DNA of 64,000 nt from Gemmobacter lanyuensis (GCF_014652355.1 NZ_BMYQ01000003.1:186001-250000); one strand, 5' to 3'; positions 1 to 9,879 are shown, counted from the first letter of the stretch. Made by a program: numbers and translations. Notes: generated by a model from the letters alone, not told the origin.

Positions 1-1566
1 TATCTGGCGCAGAAGCGCCGCCTTTCGCCCGAGGCGCAAGACCGCTGGGAAATCGGTTGGGCGCCCGACAGCCGCGTGGCGCTTCTCAATGCGCTCAAGG
101 CCAAGGGCGTGGCGCCGGATCTGATGGTGGCCAGCGGGCTGATCGCAAAGGGCGATGACGGCAGCCTTTATGACCGCTTCCGCGGCCGGATCATCTTTCC
201 GATCCGCGATGCGCGGGGGCGGGCGATTTCGCTGGGCGGGCGGTCGATGGACCCGAACGCGCGGGCCAAATACCTTAACGGCCCGGAAACCGAGCTGTTC
301 GACAAGGGGCGCAACCTCTTCAACCACGGCCCCGCACGGGAAGCTGCCGGGAAGGGGCGCCCGCTGATCGTGGCCGAGGGCTATATGGACGTGATCGCGC
401 TGGTCGAGGCGGGCTTTCCCGCCGCCGTGGCGCCTTTGGGCACGGCCATCACCGAAGATCAGCTGCGCCTGATGTGGCGGATTTCGCCCGAACCCATCAT
501 CACCCTGGATGGCGATACGGCGGGCCAGCGCGCGGCCATGCGGGTGATCGACCTTGCGCTGCCGCTGTTGGAAGCGGGGCAGGGGTTGCGCTTTGCGGTG
601 CTGCCGCCAGGGCTTGATCCTGATGACCTGCTCAAGCAGAAGGGAGCCCCGGCGATGCAAGAGGTGCTCGAGACGGCGCAGCCCATGGTGAACCTGCTTT
701 GGCGGCGGGAAACCGAGGGCCGCGTTTTCGACAGCCCCGAACGCAAGGCCGCGCTCGACAAAAGCCTGCGCGCCGCGCTGATGAAGATCCGTGATCCTTC
801 GATCCGCAAACACTACGGCGATGACATCAAGGAGCTGCGCTGGGATCTGTTCCGGCAGGGCCGCCGTCCCACGCGCAGCGCCGAACGCGCGCCACGCGCT
901 GCCTTTGGCGGCACGGCGCGCGGGGGGCGGTTCCAGCCGGTCGAACCGCTGGCCAGTACCCGCGCCTCGCTTCTGGCCAGCGCGGCAGAGGGGGATGAAA
1001 CGACCATCGCCCTGCGTGTTTCGGTGGTGCTGGCGGCGCTGTGCCTGCATCCGCGGCTGATTGACCGGCACGAGGCGCAGATCGAACGCATGCAGCTGTC
1101 GGACCCGGCACATGAACATCTGCGGCAGGTCGTGCTGACCCATGCCCATGACGCCGATCCCGATACTTGCGCCGCGCGCCTGGCGCGGGCAGCCGGTCCT
1201 GCCCTTGAAACGCTGCTTGCCCATCCCTACGTGCAGATCTCGCCTCCCGTGCGCCACCCGCAGGATCAGGACCGCGCGGCCATGTGTCTGGCGCAGGAAC
1301 TGGCCAAGCTCGAGGCTCATTGGGGCGCTGAACAAGAGTTGCGCGAGGCAGAGGAGGACATCCACGCCCTTGCCGATGAAGGCCTCACCTGGCGGCTGGG
1401 GCAAGTGGCCCGCGCCAAGGCGGATGCCGAGAAGGGCCCCGAGGCCGCCCGCGCCGAAGGCGTGATCGCGCCCAACGGGGTCGAGCTGAATCGCGAGGAA
1501 CTGGATCATGCACAACGGATATGGGCCAGCATCGACTTCACGCGCGGCGGAAAATCCCGCTCTTAG
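1..1566 (+). CDS. dnaG: DNA primase DnaG, 3' part (start lies upstream of the window)
   Basis: Primase that makes RNA primers for the replication fork. The frame is already open at base 1 and reads 521 residues to the stop, so the N-terminal zinc-binding domain and part of the core are missing from the window. Visible are the TOPRIM core with the motif VAEGYMDVIAL (about residues 124-134 of the fragment), followed by the acidic motif TLDGDTAGQRA near residue 168 that binds the catalytic metals. The last ~200 residues are less conserved, as expected of the DnaB-helicase-interacting C-terminus. It lies directly upstream of rpoD, the classic dnaG-rpoD arrangement of proteobacteria. The first ATG inside the fragment at 76 is not the real start because strongly conserved sequence precedes it. 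Confidence 0.95.
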   Translation, partial: YLAQKRRLSPEAQDRWEIGWAPDSRVALLNALKAKGVAPDLMVASGLIAKGDDGSLYDRFRGRIIFPIRDARGRAISLGGRSMDPNARAKYLNGPETELFDKGRNLFNHGPAREAAGKGRPLIVAEGYMDVIALVEAGFPAAVAPLGTAITEDQLRLMWRISPEPIITLDGDTAGQRAAMRVIDLALPLLEAGQGLRFAVLPPGLDPDDLLKQKGAPAMQEVLETAQPMVNLLWRRETEGRVFDSPERKAALDKSLRAALMKIRDPSIRKHYGDDIKELRWDLFRQGRRPTRSAERAPRAAFGGTARGGRFQPVEPLASTRASLLASAAEGDETTIALRVSVVLAALCLHPRLIDRHEAQIERMQLSDPAHEHLRQVVLTHAHDADPDTCAARLARAAGPALETLLAHPYVQISPPVRHPQDQDRAAMCLAQELAKLEAHWGAEQELREAEEDIHALADEGLTWRLGQVARAKADAEKGPEAARAEGVIAPNGVELNREELDHAQRIWASIDFTRGGKSRS

Positions 1567-1631
1567 CCCTTATTCTGTTGGGTGTTGCGCCGGTTCTTGG
1601 GCCTGCGCACGCTCCCCCCTTGCCCTTCCTT

Positions 1632-1670
1632 GATTCGCACGATTGATTCGACATCGATACCGACTGATTC
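1632..1670. promoter_or_regulatory. Cluster of three GANTC sites upstream of rpoD
   Basis: Three GATTC sites, each a GANTC methylation target, lie at 1632-1636, 1645-1649 and 1666-1670, inside the 121-base gap between dnaG and rpoD. GANTC is the recognition sequence of the alphaproteobacterial cell-cycle methyltransferase CcrM, and clusters of it in promoters can make transcription depend on methylation state. That the sites act on rpoD is inference. No clear -35/-10 pair was recognised here. Confidence 0.35.
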
Positions 1671-1687
1671 GGCCCCCAGGAGTTCAC

Positions 1688-3685
1688 ATGGTCAAAGACA
1701 CCGACGACGGCAAACCCGAGGATCAGGACGCCGACGTTTCGCTCGACATGAGTCAGGCGGCCGTGAAGCGCATGATCGCGGATGCCCGCGAACGTGGCTA
1801 CATCACCTATGATCAGCTGAACGCGGTGCTGCCCCCGGAACAGGCCTCGTCGGAGCAGATCGAGGATGTGATGGCCATGCTCTCGGAGATGGGCATCAAC
1901 GTCGTCGAGAACGAAGAGGCCGAAGAGGGCGAAACCGGCGGTGAGCTGGTCGAGGCCGGGTCGGGATCGCGCGAGCTTGCCATTGCCGGGGGCGCGTCGG
2001 AAACGCTCGACCGTACGGATGACCCCGTGCGCATGTATCTGCGCGAAATGGGCAGCGTCGAGCTTTTGTCGCGCGAAGGCGAGATCGCCATCGCCAAGCG
2101 CATCGAAGCCGGGCGCAACACCATGATCGCGGGGCTGTGCGAAAGCCCGCTGACCTTTCAGGCCATCACCATCTGGCGCGAGGAACTTCTGAACGAAGAC
2201 ATCCTGCTGCGCGACGTGATCGACCTCGAAGCCACCTTCGGCCGGTCGCTGGATGGCGATGACGAACTGGGCGGGCTTGAGGAAGTGGATATGGGCGCCG
2301 CCGCGGCCGCCACGCCGTCGCCGCGCCGGTCGTCGTCCGAGCCGGAACTTGATGCCGACGGCAACCCGATCAGCCGCGCCGATGACGACGAAGAGGATGA
2401 CGAAGCCTCGAACATGTCGCTGGCGGCGATGGAAAACGCCCTGCGTCCCAAGGTGCTGGAGACGCTGGAACGCATCGCGCTGGATTACGAGACGCTCTCG
2501 GACATGCAGGACCGCCGCATGAGCGCGGCGATGAACAGCCGCGTGGCCCGTTTTACCGCGGATGAAGAGGCGACCTATCAGAAGCTGCGGTCGGAAATCG
2601 TGCTGCTGGTGAATGAACTCCATCTGCACAACAATCGGATCGAGGCGCTGATCGACCAGCTTTACGGCATCAACCGCAAGATCATGTCCATCAACTCGGG
2701 CATGGTGAAGCTGGCCGATGCCGCGCGGATCAACCGCCGCGAATTCATCGATGAATATCAGGGTTACGAGCTGGACCCGAACTGGATTGACCGCATGGCG
2801 GCCAAGGCCGGCCGCGGCTGGCAGACTCTGATCGAAAAGAGCCGTGACAAGCTGGAGGATCTGCGGACCGAAATGGCGCAGGTCGGCCAGTATGTCGGTG
2901 TGGATATCTCTGAATTCCGCCGCATCGTGCAACAGGTGCAGAAGGGCGAGAAAGAGGCCCGTCAGGCGAAGAAGGAAATGGTCGAGGCGAACCTGCGGCT
3001 CGTGATCTCGATTGCCAAGAAATACACCAACCGCGGTCTGCAGTTCCTTGATCTCATTCAGGAAGGCAATATTGGCCTGATGAAGGCGGTGGACAAATTC
3101 GAATACCGCCGCGGCTACAAATTCTCGACCTATGCGACCTGGTGGATCCGCCAGGCGATCACCCGGTCCATCGCCGACCAGGCCCGCACGATCCGCATCC
3201 CGGTCCACATGATCGAGACGATCAACAAGCTCGTCCGCACCGGCCGCCAGATGCTGCACGAAATCGGCCGCGAGCCGACGCCGGAGGAACTGGCCGAAAA
3301 GCTGCAGATGCCGCTGGAAAAGGTCCGCAAGGTGATGAAGATCGCCAAGGAGCCGATCAGCCTCGAAACCCCGATCGGCGACGAGGAAGACAGCCAGCTG
3401 GGCGATTTCATCCAGGATACCAACGCGATCCTGCCGCTGGATTCGGCCATTCAGGAAAACCTGAAGGAAACCACGACCCGCGTTCTGGCCAGCCTGACGC
3501 CGCGCGAAGAGCGCGTGCTGCGGATGCGCTTTGGCATCGGCATGAACACCGATCACACGCTGGAAGAGGTGGGCCAGCAGTTCAGCGTGACCCGCGAACG
3601 TATTCGTCAGATCGAGGCCAAGGCGCTGCGGAAGCTGAAACACCCGAGCCGCTCGCGCAAGCTGCGCAGCTTCCTCGACCAGTAA
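1688..3685 (+). CDS. rpoD: RNA polymerase primary sigma factor RpoD (sigma-70)
   Basis: Housekeeping sigma factor of 665 residues. The N-terminal region 1.1 is followed by region 1.2 ([10 protein letters not shown]), a long non-conserved insert with an acidic stretch ([10 protein letters not shown], about residue 235-245), regions 2.1-2.4 around residues 420-510 (motifs [18 protein letters not shown] and [11 protein letters not shown]), region 3, and region 4 near the C-terminus ([20 protein letters not shown]). The ATG at 1688 is chosen because AGGAG stands 5 bases before it. An upstream in-frame ATG at 1643 would add unconserved residues. It follows dnaG and ends in a strong terminator, so it probably closes this transcription unit. 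Confidence 0.97.
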   Translation: MVKDTDDGKPEDQDADVSLDMSQAAVKRMIADARERGYITYDQLNAVLPPEQASSEQIEDVMAMLSEMGINVVENEEAEEGETGGELVEAGSGSRELAIAGGASETLDRTDDPVRMYLREMGSVELLSREGEIAIAKRIEAGRNTMIAGLCESPLTFQAITIWREELLNEDILLRDVIDLEATFGRSLDGDDELGGLEEVDMGAAAAATPSPRRSSSEPELDADGNPISRADDDEEDDEASNMSLAAMENALRPKVLETLERIALDYETLSDMQDRRMSAAMNSRVARFTADEEATYQKLRSEIVLLVNELHLHNNRIEALIDQLYGINRKIMSINSGMVKLADAARINRREFIDEYQGYELDPNWIDRMAAKAGRGWQTLIEKSRDKLEDLRTEMAQVGQYVGVDISEFRRIVQQVQKGEKEARQAKKEMVEANLRLVISIAKKYTNRGLQFLDLIQEGNIGLMKAVDKFEYRRGYKFSTYATWWIRQAITRSIADQARTIRIPVHMIETINKLVRTGRQMLHEIGREPTPEELAEKLQMPLEKVRKVMKIAKEPISLETPIGDEEDSQLGDFIQDTNAILPLDSAIQENLKETTTRVLASLTPREERVLRMRFGIGMNTDHTLEEVGQQFSVTRERIRQIEAKALRKLKHPSRSRKLRSFLDQ

Positions 3686-3691
3686 GGACAG

Positions 3692-3719
3692 CGCCCCCGC
3701 AAGGGGGCGTTTTGCTTTT
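3692..3719 (+). terminator. Intrinsic terminator of rpoD
   Basis: CGCCCCC (3692-3698), tetraloop GCAA, GGGGGCG (3703-3709), then TTTTGCTTTT. This is a perfect 7-bp GC stem capped by a GNRA loop with a U-rich tail, 6 bases after the rpoD stop. Confidence 0.85.
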
Positions 3720-3722
3720 GCC

Positions 3723-4139
3723 ATGCATTGCATCTTTACCGTCCCCACCCGCGGCCCCGGCCTGTACGAGGTGACAGCTCAGATCCGCGACTGGGCCGAA
3801 GGGGCGGGCATGGCCGAGGCGCTGCTGACGCTGTTTGTCCGCCATACCTCGGCCAGCCTGCTGATCCAGGAAAACGCCGACCCCGAGGTGCAGGTCGATC
3901 TGCAGGCCTTCTTTGCGCGGCTGGTGCCGCCCTCGGATGATCCGGCGATGACCTATCTGACGCACACCTATGAAGGCCCCGATGACATGCCCGCCCATAT
4001 CAAGGCGGCGCTTTTGCCCACCAGCCTGCACATCCCGCTGGTGCAGGGGCGGCTGGGGTTGGGAACCTGGCAGGGCATCTACCTGTTTGAACACCGCACC
4101 CGCCCGCATCGGCGTGAAATTCTGGCCCTGCTGCGCTAG
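3723..4139 (+). CDS. YjbQ/UPF0047 family protein
   Basis: A 138-residue protein of the YjbQ (UPF0047) family. Members are trimeric beta-sandwich proteins and some show weak thiamine-phosphate-synthase activity. Their cellular role is unsettled. The family signature is visible as RHTSASLLIQEN (about residues 40-51), with later conserved histidines and glutamates (LTHTYEGPDDMPAHIK, IYLFEHR). The start is odd. The ATG is only 3 bases past the rpoD terminator U-tract, and the only purine-rich stretch that could act as a ribosome site is the GGGGG of the terminator's 3' arm, about 14 bases upstream. Either translation occurs from read-through RNA in which the hairpin masks the site, or a promoter inside rpoD makes a shorter transcript. 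Confidence 0.85.
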   Translation: MHCIFTVPTRGPGLYEVTAQIRDWAEGAGMAEALLTLFVRHTSASLLIQENADPEVQVDLQAFFARLVPPSDDPAMTYLTHTYEGPDDMPAHIKAALLPTSLHIPLVQGRLGLGTWQGIYLFEHRTRPHRREILALLR

Positions 4140-4218
4140 GCGCGGGGTCGTGATCGGCCCCTGCCTTTCGTCCGCCGCCGGGCCGCGCTAGACTGCGGGC
4201 AACGAAAGGATTTCTTCC

Positions 4219-4599
4219 ATGCGTCTTGCCTATCTTTCCATCGCGGTTGCCCTGGGGCTTGCCAGCCCTGCCGCGGCTTGGCTTGCCCCCAACAGCCTGA
4301 CGGTGACCGATCAGGGCGGGGGGCGGTTCGAGGTGCACTCCCGCGGTGGTCTGTCCAACCCCGATGCCTTCTGCGCCGCGGGCGATTATGCGGTGCAGCA
4401 GCTGAACCTGGTGCCCACCGCCCGGATCTGGCGCGTCTCGCCGCCGCCGCGCCGGTCGGGCGAGGGGATCGTTTTCTCGACCAGCCCCGAGGGTGCCGCG
4501 CCCAAGACCGGGCTTTTCATGTTCGGCACGGATGACGGCTCCGTCTCGGTCGCCTTCGCGCAGCAGATGTGCGACCGGATGCGCCTCAGGGTCAAATGA
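4219..4599 (+). CDS. Small exported protein of unknown function
   Basis: A 126-residue protein with a clear signal peptide (charged MR start, hydrophobic LAYLSIAVALGLASPAAA, cleavage near residue 20), so it should be periplasmic. The mature part has two cysteines (in AFCAAGDYA and QMCDRMRL) that could form one disulfide. The start is supported by GAAAGGA about 10 bases upstream. Similar short periplasmic proteins are common in Rhodobacterales, but I do not recognise a characterised family. It stands alone between the yjbQ-like gene and nrdR on the same strand, with about 80 and 190 bases of flanking sequence. Confidence 0.7.
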   Translation: MRLAYLSIAVALGLASPAAAWLAPNSLTVTDQGGGRFEVHSRGGLSNPDAFCAAGDYAVQQLNLVPTARIWRVSPPPRRSGEGIVFSTSPEGAAPKTGLFMFGTDDGSVSVAFAQQMCDRMRLRVK

Positions 4600-4670
4600 C
4601 CCCGGCCGCGGCGGTGGCGGGGGTATCCCCCTGAGTCCGCCGCGCCACAGTGCCGCCCCCATATCCTGCG

Positions 4671-4685
4671 GTCGGAAATTCCGAC
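4671..4685. promoter_or_regulatory. Short perfect palindrome upstream of nrdR
   Basis: GTCGGAA (4671-4677) and TTCCGAC (4679-4685) form a perfect inverted repeat around a single A, 107 bases before the nrdR start. There is no U-tract, so it is not a terminator. It could bind a dimeric regulator, but the regulator is unknown. Confidence 0.35.
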
Positions 4686-4716
4686 TAGGCGAAACCTGCG
4701 ATGATGCGCTAGCGTC

Positions 4717-4725
4717 TGTGGATAA
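4717..4725 (-). promoter_or_regulatory. Consensus DnaA box upstream of nrdR
   Basis: TGTGGATAA on the plus strand is TTATCCACA on the minus strand, an exact match to the high-affinity DnaA box. It lies 67 bases before the nrdR ATG in a 192-base gap. DnaA control of ribonucleotide-reductase genes is known in other bacteria. Control of nrdR here is inference. Confidence 0.45.
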
Positions 4726-4791
4726 CTGGGGGGCGGTCGCAAGACCCCTTGGACATCAGGCAGGACAGTCAGAAACAAAGGGGAACGGCCG

Positions 4792-5262
4792 ATGCGCTGC
4801 CCATTCTGTGGCAATATCGACACTCAGGTGAAGGACAGCCGCCCGGCCGAGGATCACGTCTCGATCCGCCGTCGCCGGTTCTGCCCGGCCTGCGGGGGCC
4901 GCTTCACGACCTATGAGCGCGTGCAGCTGCGCGATCTGGTGGTGATCAAGACCTCAGGCAAGCGCGAGGATTTCGACCGCGACAAGCTGGAGCGTTCGAT
5001 CCGCATCGCCATGCAGAAGCGTCCGATTGATCCGGAACGGATCGATCAGATGATCTCGGGCATTGTGCGCCGTCTGGAATCGCTGGGCGATACGGATATC
5101 CCGAGCCGCACCATTGGTGAGATCGTGATGGAAAGCCTCGCCCGGATCGACACGGTCGCCTATGTGCGCTTTGCCAGCGTTTACAAGAACTTCCAGGCGG
5201 CAGACGATTTCGACAAGTTCGTCTCGGAACTGCGGCCCACGACGGGCACCCCGGAAGAGTGA
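4792..5262 (+). CDS. nrdR: Transcriptional repressor NrdR
   Basis: 156-residue nucleotide-sensing repressor of ribonucleotide reductase genes. The N-terminus is a zinc ribbon with C3, C6, C31 and C34 (MRCPFCGN and FCPACGG). It is followed by an ATP-cone domain (about residues 49-139; [20 protein letters not shown]), which senses dATP and ATP. Length and domain order are those of the family. The stop codon overlaps the GTG of ribD (GTGA at 5259-5262), so the two are translationally coupled. The nrdR-ribD pairing is widespread in bacteria. A DnaA box and a palindrome lie upstream. Confidence 0.97.
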   Translation: MRCPFCGNIDTQVKDSRPAEDHVSIRRRRFCPACGGRFTTYERVQLRDLVVIKTSGKREDFDRDKLERSIRIAMQKRPIDPERIDQMISGIVRRLESLGDTDIPSRTIGEIVMESLARIDTVAYVRFASVYKNFQAADDFDKFVSELRPTTGTPEE

Positions 5263-6362
5263 GCGGGACCGAGGCAGACCGCGCCTTCATGCGGACGGCG
5301 CTGGCGCTGGCGGCGCGCGGCTTGGGCAATACCTGGCCCAACCCGGCCGTGGGCTGTGTGCTGGTCTCGGCCGAAGGACGCATCGTGGGCCGGGGCTGGA
5401 CCCAGCCGGGCGGCCGGCCCCATGCCGAACGCCGTGCGCTGGATCAGGCGGGGGCTTTGGCGCGGGGGGCTACGGCCTATGTCACGCTGGAACCCTGCGC
5501 CCATTACGGCAAGACACCGCCCTGCGCCGAAGGTCTGATTTCCGCCGGGGTGGCGCGCGTCGTCTCGGCGCTGACCGATCCTGACCCGCGCGTGGCGGGG
5601 CGGGGTCATGCCATGCTGCGGGACGCCGGGATTGCTGTCACCGAGGGCGTGCTGGCCGATGCGGCGCGGGCGCTGAATGCGGGTTTTCTCAAGCGCGTGG
5701 AACAGGGGCTGCCCTTTGTCACGCTGAAGCTTGCCACCACCATCGACGGGCGCATTGCCACCGCCAGCGGGGAAAGCCGCTGGATCACCGGACCCGAGGC
5801 GCGGCGTGCGGTGCATGCCATGCGGATGGGCCATGATGCGGTCATGGTCGGTTCGGGGACGGCGCTGGCCGATGACCCGGACCTGACGGTGCGCGACATG
5901 GGCGCCCCGCAGCAGCCCGTGCGGATCGTGATCGACAGTCTGCTGCGCCACAGCCCCGACAGCCGCCTTGGCCGCAGCGCCGCGGCCGCCCCGGTCTGGA
6001 TGCTGCATGGTCAAGATGCGCCCTTTGCCGCCCAAGACGGTTGGCGCGCGACAGGCGCGCGGCTGCTGCCGGTGGCGATGGCGGGCGGGCATCTCGACCT
6101 GCGGGCGGCGCTGCGGGCGCTGGCCGAGGCGGGGCTGACGCGCATCTTCTGCGAAGGGGGGGCCGATCTGGCCGCCGCCCTCTTGCGCGCGGGTTTGGTG
6201 GATGAGCTGGTGCATTTCGGCGCGGGCGCCCTGATCGGCGCCGAGGGCCGTGCGGCCCTTGGCCCCATGGGCCTTCAGGCGCTAGCTGAGGCGCCGCGCC
6301 TGCAGCGGATCAGCCAGGACAGCGTCGGCGCCGATGTCGTCACCCGCTGGCATTGCAGCTGA
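5259..6362 (+). CDS. ribD: Riboflavin biosynthesis bifunctional deaminase/reductase RibD
   Basis: 367 residues in two domains for the second and third steps of riboflavin synthesis. The N-terminal cytidine-deaminase-like domain carries the zinc site: H55 and E57 in [10 protein letters not shown], and C80 and C89 in [13 protein letters not shown]. The C-terminal NADPH-dependent reductase domain starts near residue 155 ([13 protein letters not shown]) and contains [10 protein letters not shown]. The start is GTG at 5259, overlapping the nrdR stop by 4 bases. Other rib genes are not in the window. The gene ends 5 bases from the convergent stop of the AsmA-like gene, and no terminator was seen between them. 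Confidence 0.95.
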   Translation: MSGTEADRAFMRTALALAARGLGNTWPNPAVGCVLVSAEGRIVGRGWTQPGGRPHAERRALDQAGALARGATAYVTLEPCAHYGKTPPCAEGLISAGVARVVSALTDPDPRVAGRGHAMLRDAGIAVTEGVLADAARALNAGFLKRVEQGLPFVTLKLATTIDGRIATASGESRWITGPEARRAVHAMRMGHDAVMVGSGTALADDPDLTVRDMGAPQQPVRIVIDSLLRHSPDSRLGRSAAAAPVWMLHGQDAPFAAQDGWRATGARLLPVAMAGGHLDLRAALRALAEAGLTRIFCEGGADLAAALLRAGLVDELVHFGAGALIGAEGRAALGPMGLQALAEAPRLQRISQDSVGADVVTRWHCS

Positions 6363-6367
6363 CCGGG

Positions 6368-8326
6368 TCAGTTGCCCTGAAGCAATTTGTCGAGGATGCG
6401 GCCTGTTTCCGCCTCGGCCGCTTCGCGCGCACGGCGGCGGGCGGCGTCTTCCAGGCTTTCGCCCGCTTCGGGGGTGATGCCCAGCTTTTCCTGCGCCAGT
6501 TCCTCGATCCGCTGCCGTGCCAAAGCCTCGGCCCGGGCCTGTTCGGCCTTGGCGCGTTCGCTGGCCAGCCATTCCAGATCCAACCGCACCTGCGGCTTGG
6601 CCCAGGGTCCGGAAATCAGCACCGGCACCGTCAGCCCGGCGCTGCCATCGGCCTTGGCGGCAAGCTGCGGCAGCAGGCGGTAACTGATCTTGCGCTGCCC
6701 CAGATCGACGCTGCCCGTGCCCCCGGCAGTGAACAGGGTGCTGGTCAGGGCCAGATCCTCGCTGGTGGCGACGCCGTCCTTCAGCGTGGTGGACACCGAC
6801 AGGCGGTCAAACACCGTGCGCTTGCCCTCGCCGACATAGCCGGGGTCCATGGTCCGCAGCATCCCGGCAATATCCAGCCCCGCGACCTCACCCTTGCCCA
6901 TCGACAGGGAAGCCTTCCCCGAGAGGCTTGCCATCAGCGCCGCGACCGTGGTCCCCGAGGCCAGCAGGTCAAGCTGCAGATCGGCCTTGCCGATCAGCCG
7001 GTCGCTGCCCGCCAGATCGGCCAGAAGCGCCTGGGTATCAAGGCCGTTGACGCCAAGCTTGGCCGAAGTCGAAAGCCCCTTGCGCGCGTTGACCACGATC
7101 TGCCCCTTGGCCTCTCCGCCATAGGCCTGCACTTCGGACAGGACCAACACGGCGCGGGCATCATCCAGCTGCAGCCGCGCGCGGGTCGGGCCCAGCGTCA
7201 CCCCGCCGACGGCCACGCTTTGCGCCGACAGCGCCAGATCGGCATCCAGCTGCCCAAGGGCGCTGGCGTCGATGGGGGTGGTCGGCCAGCCGTCCGCCGG
7301 GGCACCATCCCCCGATCCGCCTTCCACCGGCAGCGGCAGGGATTCGGTCTGGAGCCGCCCCGTCAGGCGCGGGCGGGTCTTTCCGGGCTGCAGGTCGATC
7401 TCGGCCGACCAGAGGTGACCATCGGTCGTGATCTCGGCCCCGCGCAGATGCAGGCTGCCATCGCGCGTCAGCGTGAGATCGGCCTTGGCCGCAAGCTGTT
7501 CGGCACCATAGCCCTGCGGCAGATCGGGCAGGGGGGCGCCCTGCATGGTTTCCAGCGCGGGGCGGTCGGGCAGGTCGATCTCGACCCGGCCTTCGGCCAT
7601 GGCGGGGCTGGCCGTGGCGCGACCCGTGAAGGTCAGACGGTTGGTGCCCGCCGTCGCAGTCAGCTGCAGATCCCCCAGCTTGCCGCCCAGGAAACCGGCC
7701 AGCGAGGCGACCTGGGCCTCAAGCGTAATGGGTTGGCCATTCTTCAGGGCCTCGGCGCTGACGCTCACCGGCCCATCAAACAGGGGGACGGCCGTTTGCA
7801 GATCCACCTCGGTCAGCTCGATGACCGCAGCATCAGGGGAAGGGCGCAGGCGCAGCTGACCGTTGCGGATCTGCAGGCTTTCAAGCGGCAGACCCTGCGC
7901 CAGACCTTCGGACCCGGCCGGCGTGGCCGGGGCGGCGGCGGGTTGTCCCAGTGCCCAGTTGCCGCGCCCCTGCGCGTCACGTTCCAGCGACAGGACGGGC
8001 GCCTCCAGCACCACCTCGGTGATCCGCACCTGGCCCGACAGCAGCGCCGCCATATCCAGCCCGATACCGATCTGTTCGGCGCTCAGCAGCGCCGGGTCTT
8101 GCGCCCAATCGGCATTGGCAATCCGGACCGGCCCGGCCGAAACCCCGAGGATCGGCCAGATCGACACGCGCGCACTGGGCCCGATGCTGATCTGCCGCCC
8201 GGTGGTGCGGGCAAATTCCCGCTCGGCCAGTGCCAGCACCTGATCCTTGGGCATCAGCACCACCATGAAGGCCAGCAGCAGGATCAGCACTGCCACCGCC
8301 GAAACCGCCTGCATCAAGCCGCGCAT
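6368..8326 (-). CDS. AsmA family protein
   Basis: 652-residue AsmA-like protein, anchored in the inner membrane by one N-terminal helix (LMQAVSAVAVLILLLAFMVV) with the rest periplasmic. The family takes part in outer-membrane lipid and protein homeostasis and has structural likeness to lipid-transfer proteins. Composition fits: repetitive beta-rich sequence, a C-terminal AsmA region (about residues 430-600, with VNGLDTQALLADLAG and LDIAGMLRTMDPGYVG) and a charged, helical C-terminal tail rich in Ala/Glu/Arg. The ATG at 8326 has CAGGAG 7 bases upstream. Longer in-frame starts would add unconserved sequence and overlap rimO. Its 5' end faces rimO divergently. Confidence 0.85.
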   Translation of the reverse strand: MRGLMQAVSAVAVLILLLAFMVVLMPKDQVLALAEREFARTTGRQISIGPSARVSIWPILGVSAGPVRIANADWAQDPALLSAEQIGIGLDMAALLSGQVRITEVVLEAPVLSLERDAQGRGNWALGQPAAAPATPAGSEGLAQGLPLESLQIRNGQLRLRPSPDAAVIELTEVDLQTAVPLFDGPVSVSAEALKNGQPITLEAQVASLAGFLGGKLGDLQLTATAGTNRLTFTGRATASPAMAEGRVEIDLPDRPALETMQGAPLPDLPQGYGAEQLAAKADLTLTRDGSLHLRGAEITTDGHLWSAEIDLQPGKTRPRLTGRLQTESLPLPVEGGSGDGAPADGWPTTPIDASALGQLDADLALSAQSVAVGGVTLGPTRARLQLDDARAVLVLSEVQAYGGEAKGQIVVNARKGLSTSAKLGVNGLDTQALLADLAGSDRLIGKADLQLDLLASGTTVAALMASLSGKASLSMGKGEVAGLDIAGMLRTMDPGYVGEGKRTVFDRLSVSTTLKDGVATSEDLALTSTLFTAGGTGSVDLGQRKISYRLLPQLAAKADGSAGLTVPVLISGPWAKPQVRLDLEWLASERAKAEQARAEALARQRIEELAQEKLGITPEAGESLEDAARRRAREAAEAETGRILDKLLQGN

Positions 8327-8450
8327 GGGCCGGTCTCCTGTTCTTCGTTCTTGCTGCTCTTTTGCAGGGAATCTTGCCCTGATCGCGGCAGGGGCGCAAT
8401 CCCCGTGCCCCGGCCGCCTGCCCGAATGCGCAAAGGCCCGCGCGCCCCCT

Positions 8451-8478
8451 TTGCGCGCGGGGCGATCGCGGCTATATG
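8451..8478 (+). promoter_or_regulatory. Probable rimO promoter giving a leaderless mRNA
   Basis: TTGCGC (8451-8456) and TATATG (8473-8478) are separated by 16 bases. The predicted first transcribed base, about 7 bases after the -10, is the A of the ATG at 8485. No ribosome-binding sequence precedes that ATG. Confidence 0.5.
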
Positions 8479-8484
8479 GGGCCA

Positions 8485-9879
8485 ATGTCCCAGAACCCGC
8501 CCAATCTCCGCCCCGACCTTGCCCGCGCCATCGTTCCCGACGAACGCCGCGCCGGACAACCGACCATTGGCATGGTCAGCCTAGGCTGCCCCAAGGCGCT
8601 TGTTGACAGCGAACGCATCCTGACGCGTCTGCGCGCCGAGGGTTACGCCATCAGCCCCGATTACAAGGGCGCCGATGCGGTGATCGTGAACACCTGCGGT
8701 TTTCTGGACAGCGCCAAGGCCGAAAGCCTGGATGCCATCGGCGAGGCGCTGCGCGAAAACGGCAAGGTTCTGGTGACGGGCTGCCTTGGTGCGGAACCCG
8801 AATTCATCACTGGCGCACACCCCAAGGTTCTGGCCGTGACCGGCCCGCATCAATACGAGGCCGTGCTGGATGCCGTCCACAAGGCGGTGCCGCCGTCGCC
8901 CGATCCCTTCATCGACCTGCTGCCCGCCAGCGGGGTAAAGCTGACGCCGCGGCATTACAGCTATCTCAAGATCTCCGAGGGCTGTAACCACAAGTGCAAG
9001 TTCTGCATCATCCCCGACATGCGCGGCAAGTTGGTCAGCCGCCCCGCCCATGCCGTGCTGCGCGAGGCGGAAAAGCTGGTCGAGGCCGGGGTGCGAGAGC
9101 TTCTGGTCATTTCGCAGGACACCTCGGCCTATGGGGTGGACCGCAAGCATGACATGGCCAAGTGGAAAGAGGGTGAGGTGCGCGCCCATATCACCGATCT
9201 GGCGCGCGAGCTGGGTCGGCTGGGTGCGGGGGATGATCTGTGGGTGCGGCTGCACTACGTCTACCCTTACCCGCATGTGCGCGATCTGATCCCGCTGATG
9301 GCCGAAGAGCTGGTGCTGCCTTACCTCGACATTCCGTTCCAGCATGCCCACCCCGACACGCTGAAGCGCATGGCGCGGCCTGCGGCGGCGGCAAAGACGC
9401 TGGACGAAATCGCCGCCTGGCGCGCGACCTGCCCGGACATCACCCTGCGTTCGACCTTCATCGTCGGCTACCCCGGAGAGACCGAGGCCGAATTCCAGAC
9501 CCTGCTCGACTGGCTGGATGAGGCGCAGCTCGATCGCGTCGGCTGCTTCCAGTATGAAAACGTTGCGGGCGCGCGGTCGAACGATCTGCCCGATCACGTT
9601 CCGGCCGAGGTCAAGCAAGACCGCTGGGAGCGCTTCATGGAAAAGGCGCAGGCCATTTCCGAGGCCAAGCTGCAGGCCAAGGTGGGGCAGGTGATTCAGG
9701 TGCTGGTCGATGAGGTCGATGACGAAGGCGCGACCTGCCGCACCAAGGCCGATGCGCCCGAAATCGATGGCAACCTTTTTATCGATGAAGGTTTCGAAGG
9801 TCTGGCGCCCGGCGATTTCGTCACGGTCGAGGTCGAAGAAGCCAGCGATTACGACCTTTGGGGCCGGATCGTCGCGTGA
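8485..9879 (+). CDS. rimO: Ribosomal protein S12 methylthiotransferase RimO
   Basis: 464-residue radical-SAM enzyme that methylthiolates an aspartate of ribosomal protein S12. The N-terminal MTTase domain has the family signature [12 protein letters not shown]. The radical-SAM cluster cysteines are C167, C171 and C174 in [13 protein letters not shown], and a TRAM domain occupies the last ~70 residues. SLGCPK and the [10 protein letters not shown] form separate RimO from MiaB. The ATG at 8485 is preferred over the in-frame ATG at 8476 because a promoter-like -35/-10 pair points to transcription starting at 8485. It is divergent from the AsmA-like gene. Confidence 0.95.
   Translation: MSQNPPNLRPDLARAIVPDERRAGQPTIGMVSLGCPKALVDSERILTRLRAEGYAISPDYKGADAVIVNTCGFLDSAKAESLDAIGEALRENGKVLVTGCLGAEPEFITGAHPKVLAVTGPHQYEAVLDAVHKAVPPSPDPFIDLLPASGVKLTPRHYSYLKISEGCNHKCKFCIIPDMRGKLVSRPAHAVLREAEKLVEAGVRELLVISQDTSAYGVDRKHDMAKWKEGEVRAHITDLARELGRLGAGDDLWVRLHYVYPYPHVRDLIPLMAEELVLPYLDIPFQHAHPDTLKRMARPAAAAKTLDEIAAWRATCPDITLRSTFIVGYPGETEAEFQTLLDWLDEAQLDRVGCFQYENVAGARSNDLPDHVPAEVKQDRWERFMEKAQAISEAKLQAKVGQVIQVLVDEVDDEGATCRTKADAPEIDGNLFIDEGFEGLAPGDFVTVEVEEASDYDLWGRIVA

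Noticed and set aside
1538-3748. Very long open frame on the minus strand across rpoD
   Set aside because: It is the antisense shadow of rpoD; its translation is His/Arg/Leu-rich without recognisable domains. The high GC content suppresses stop codons.
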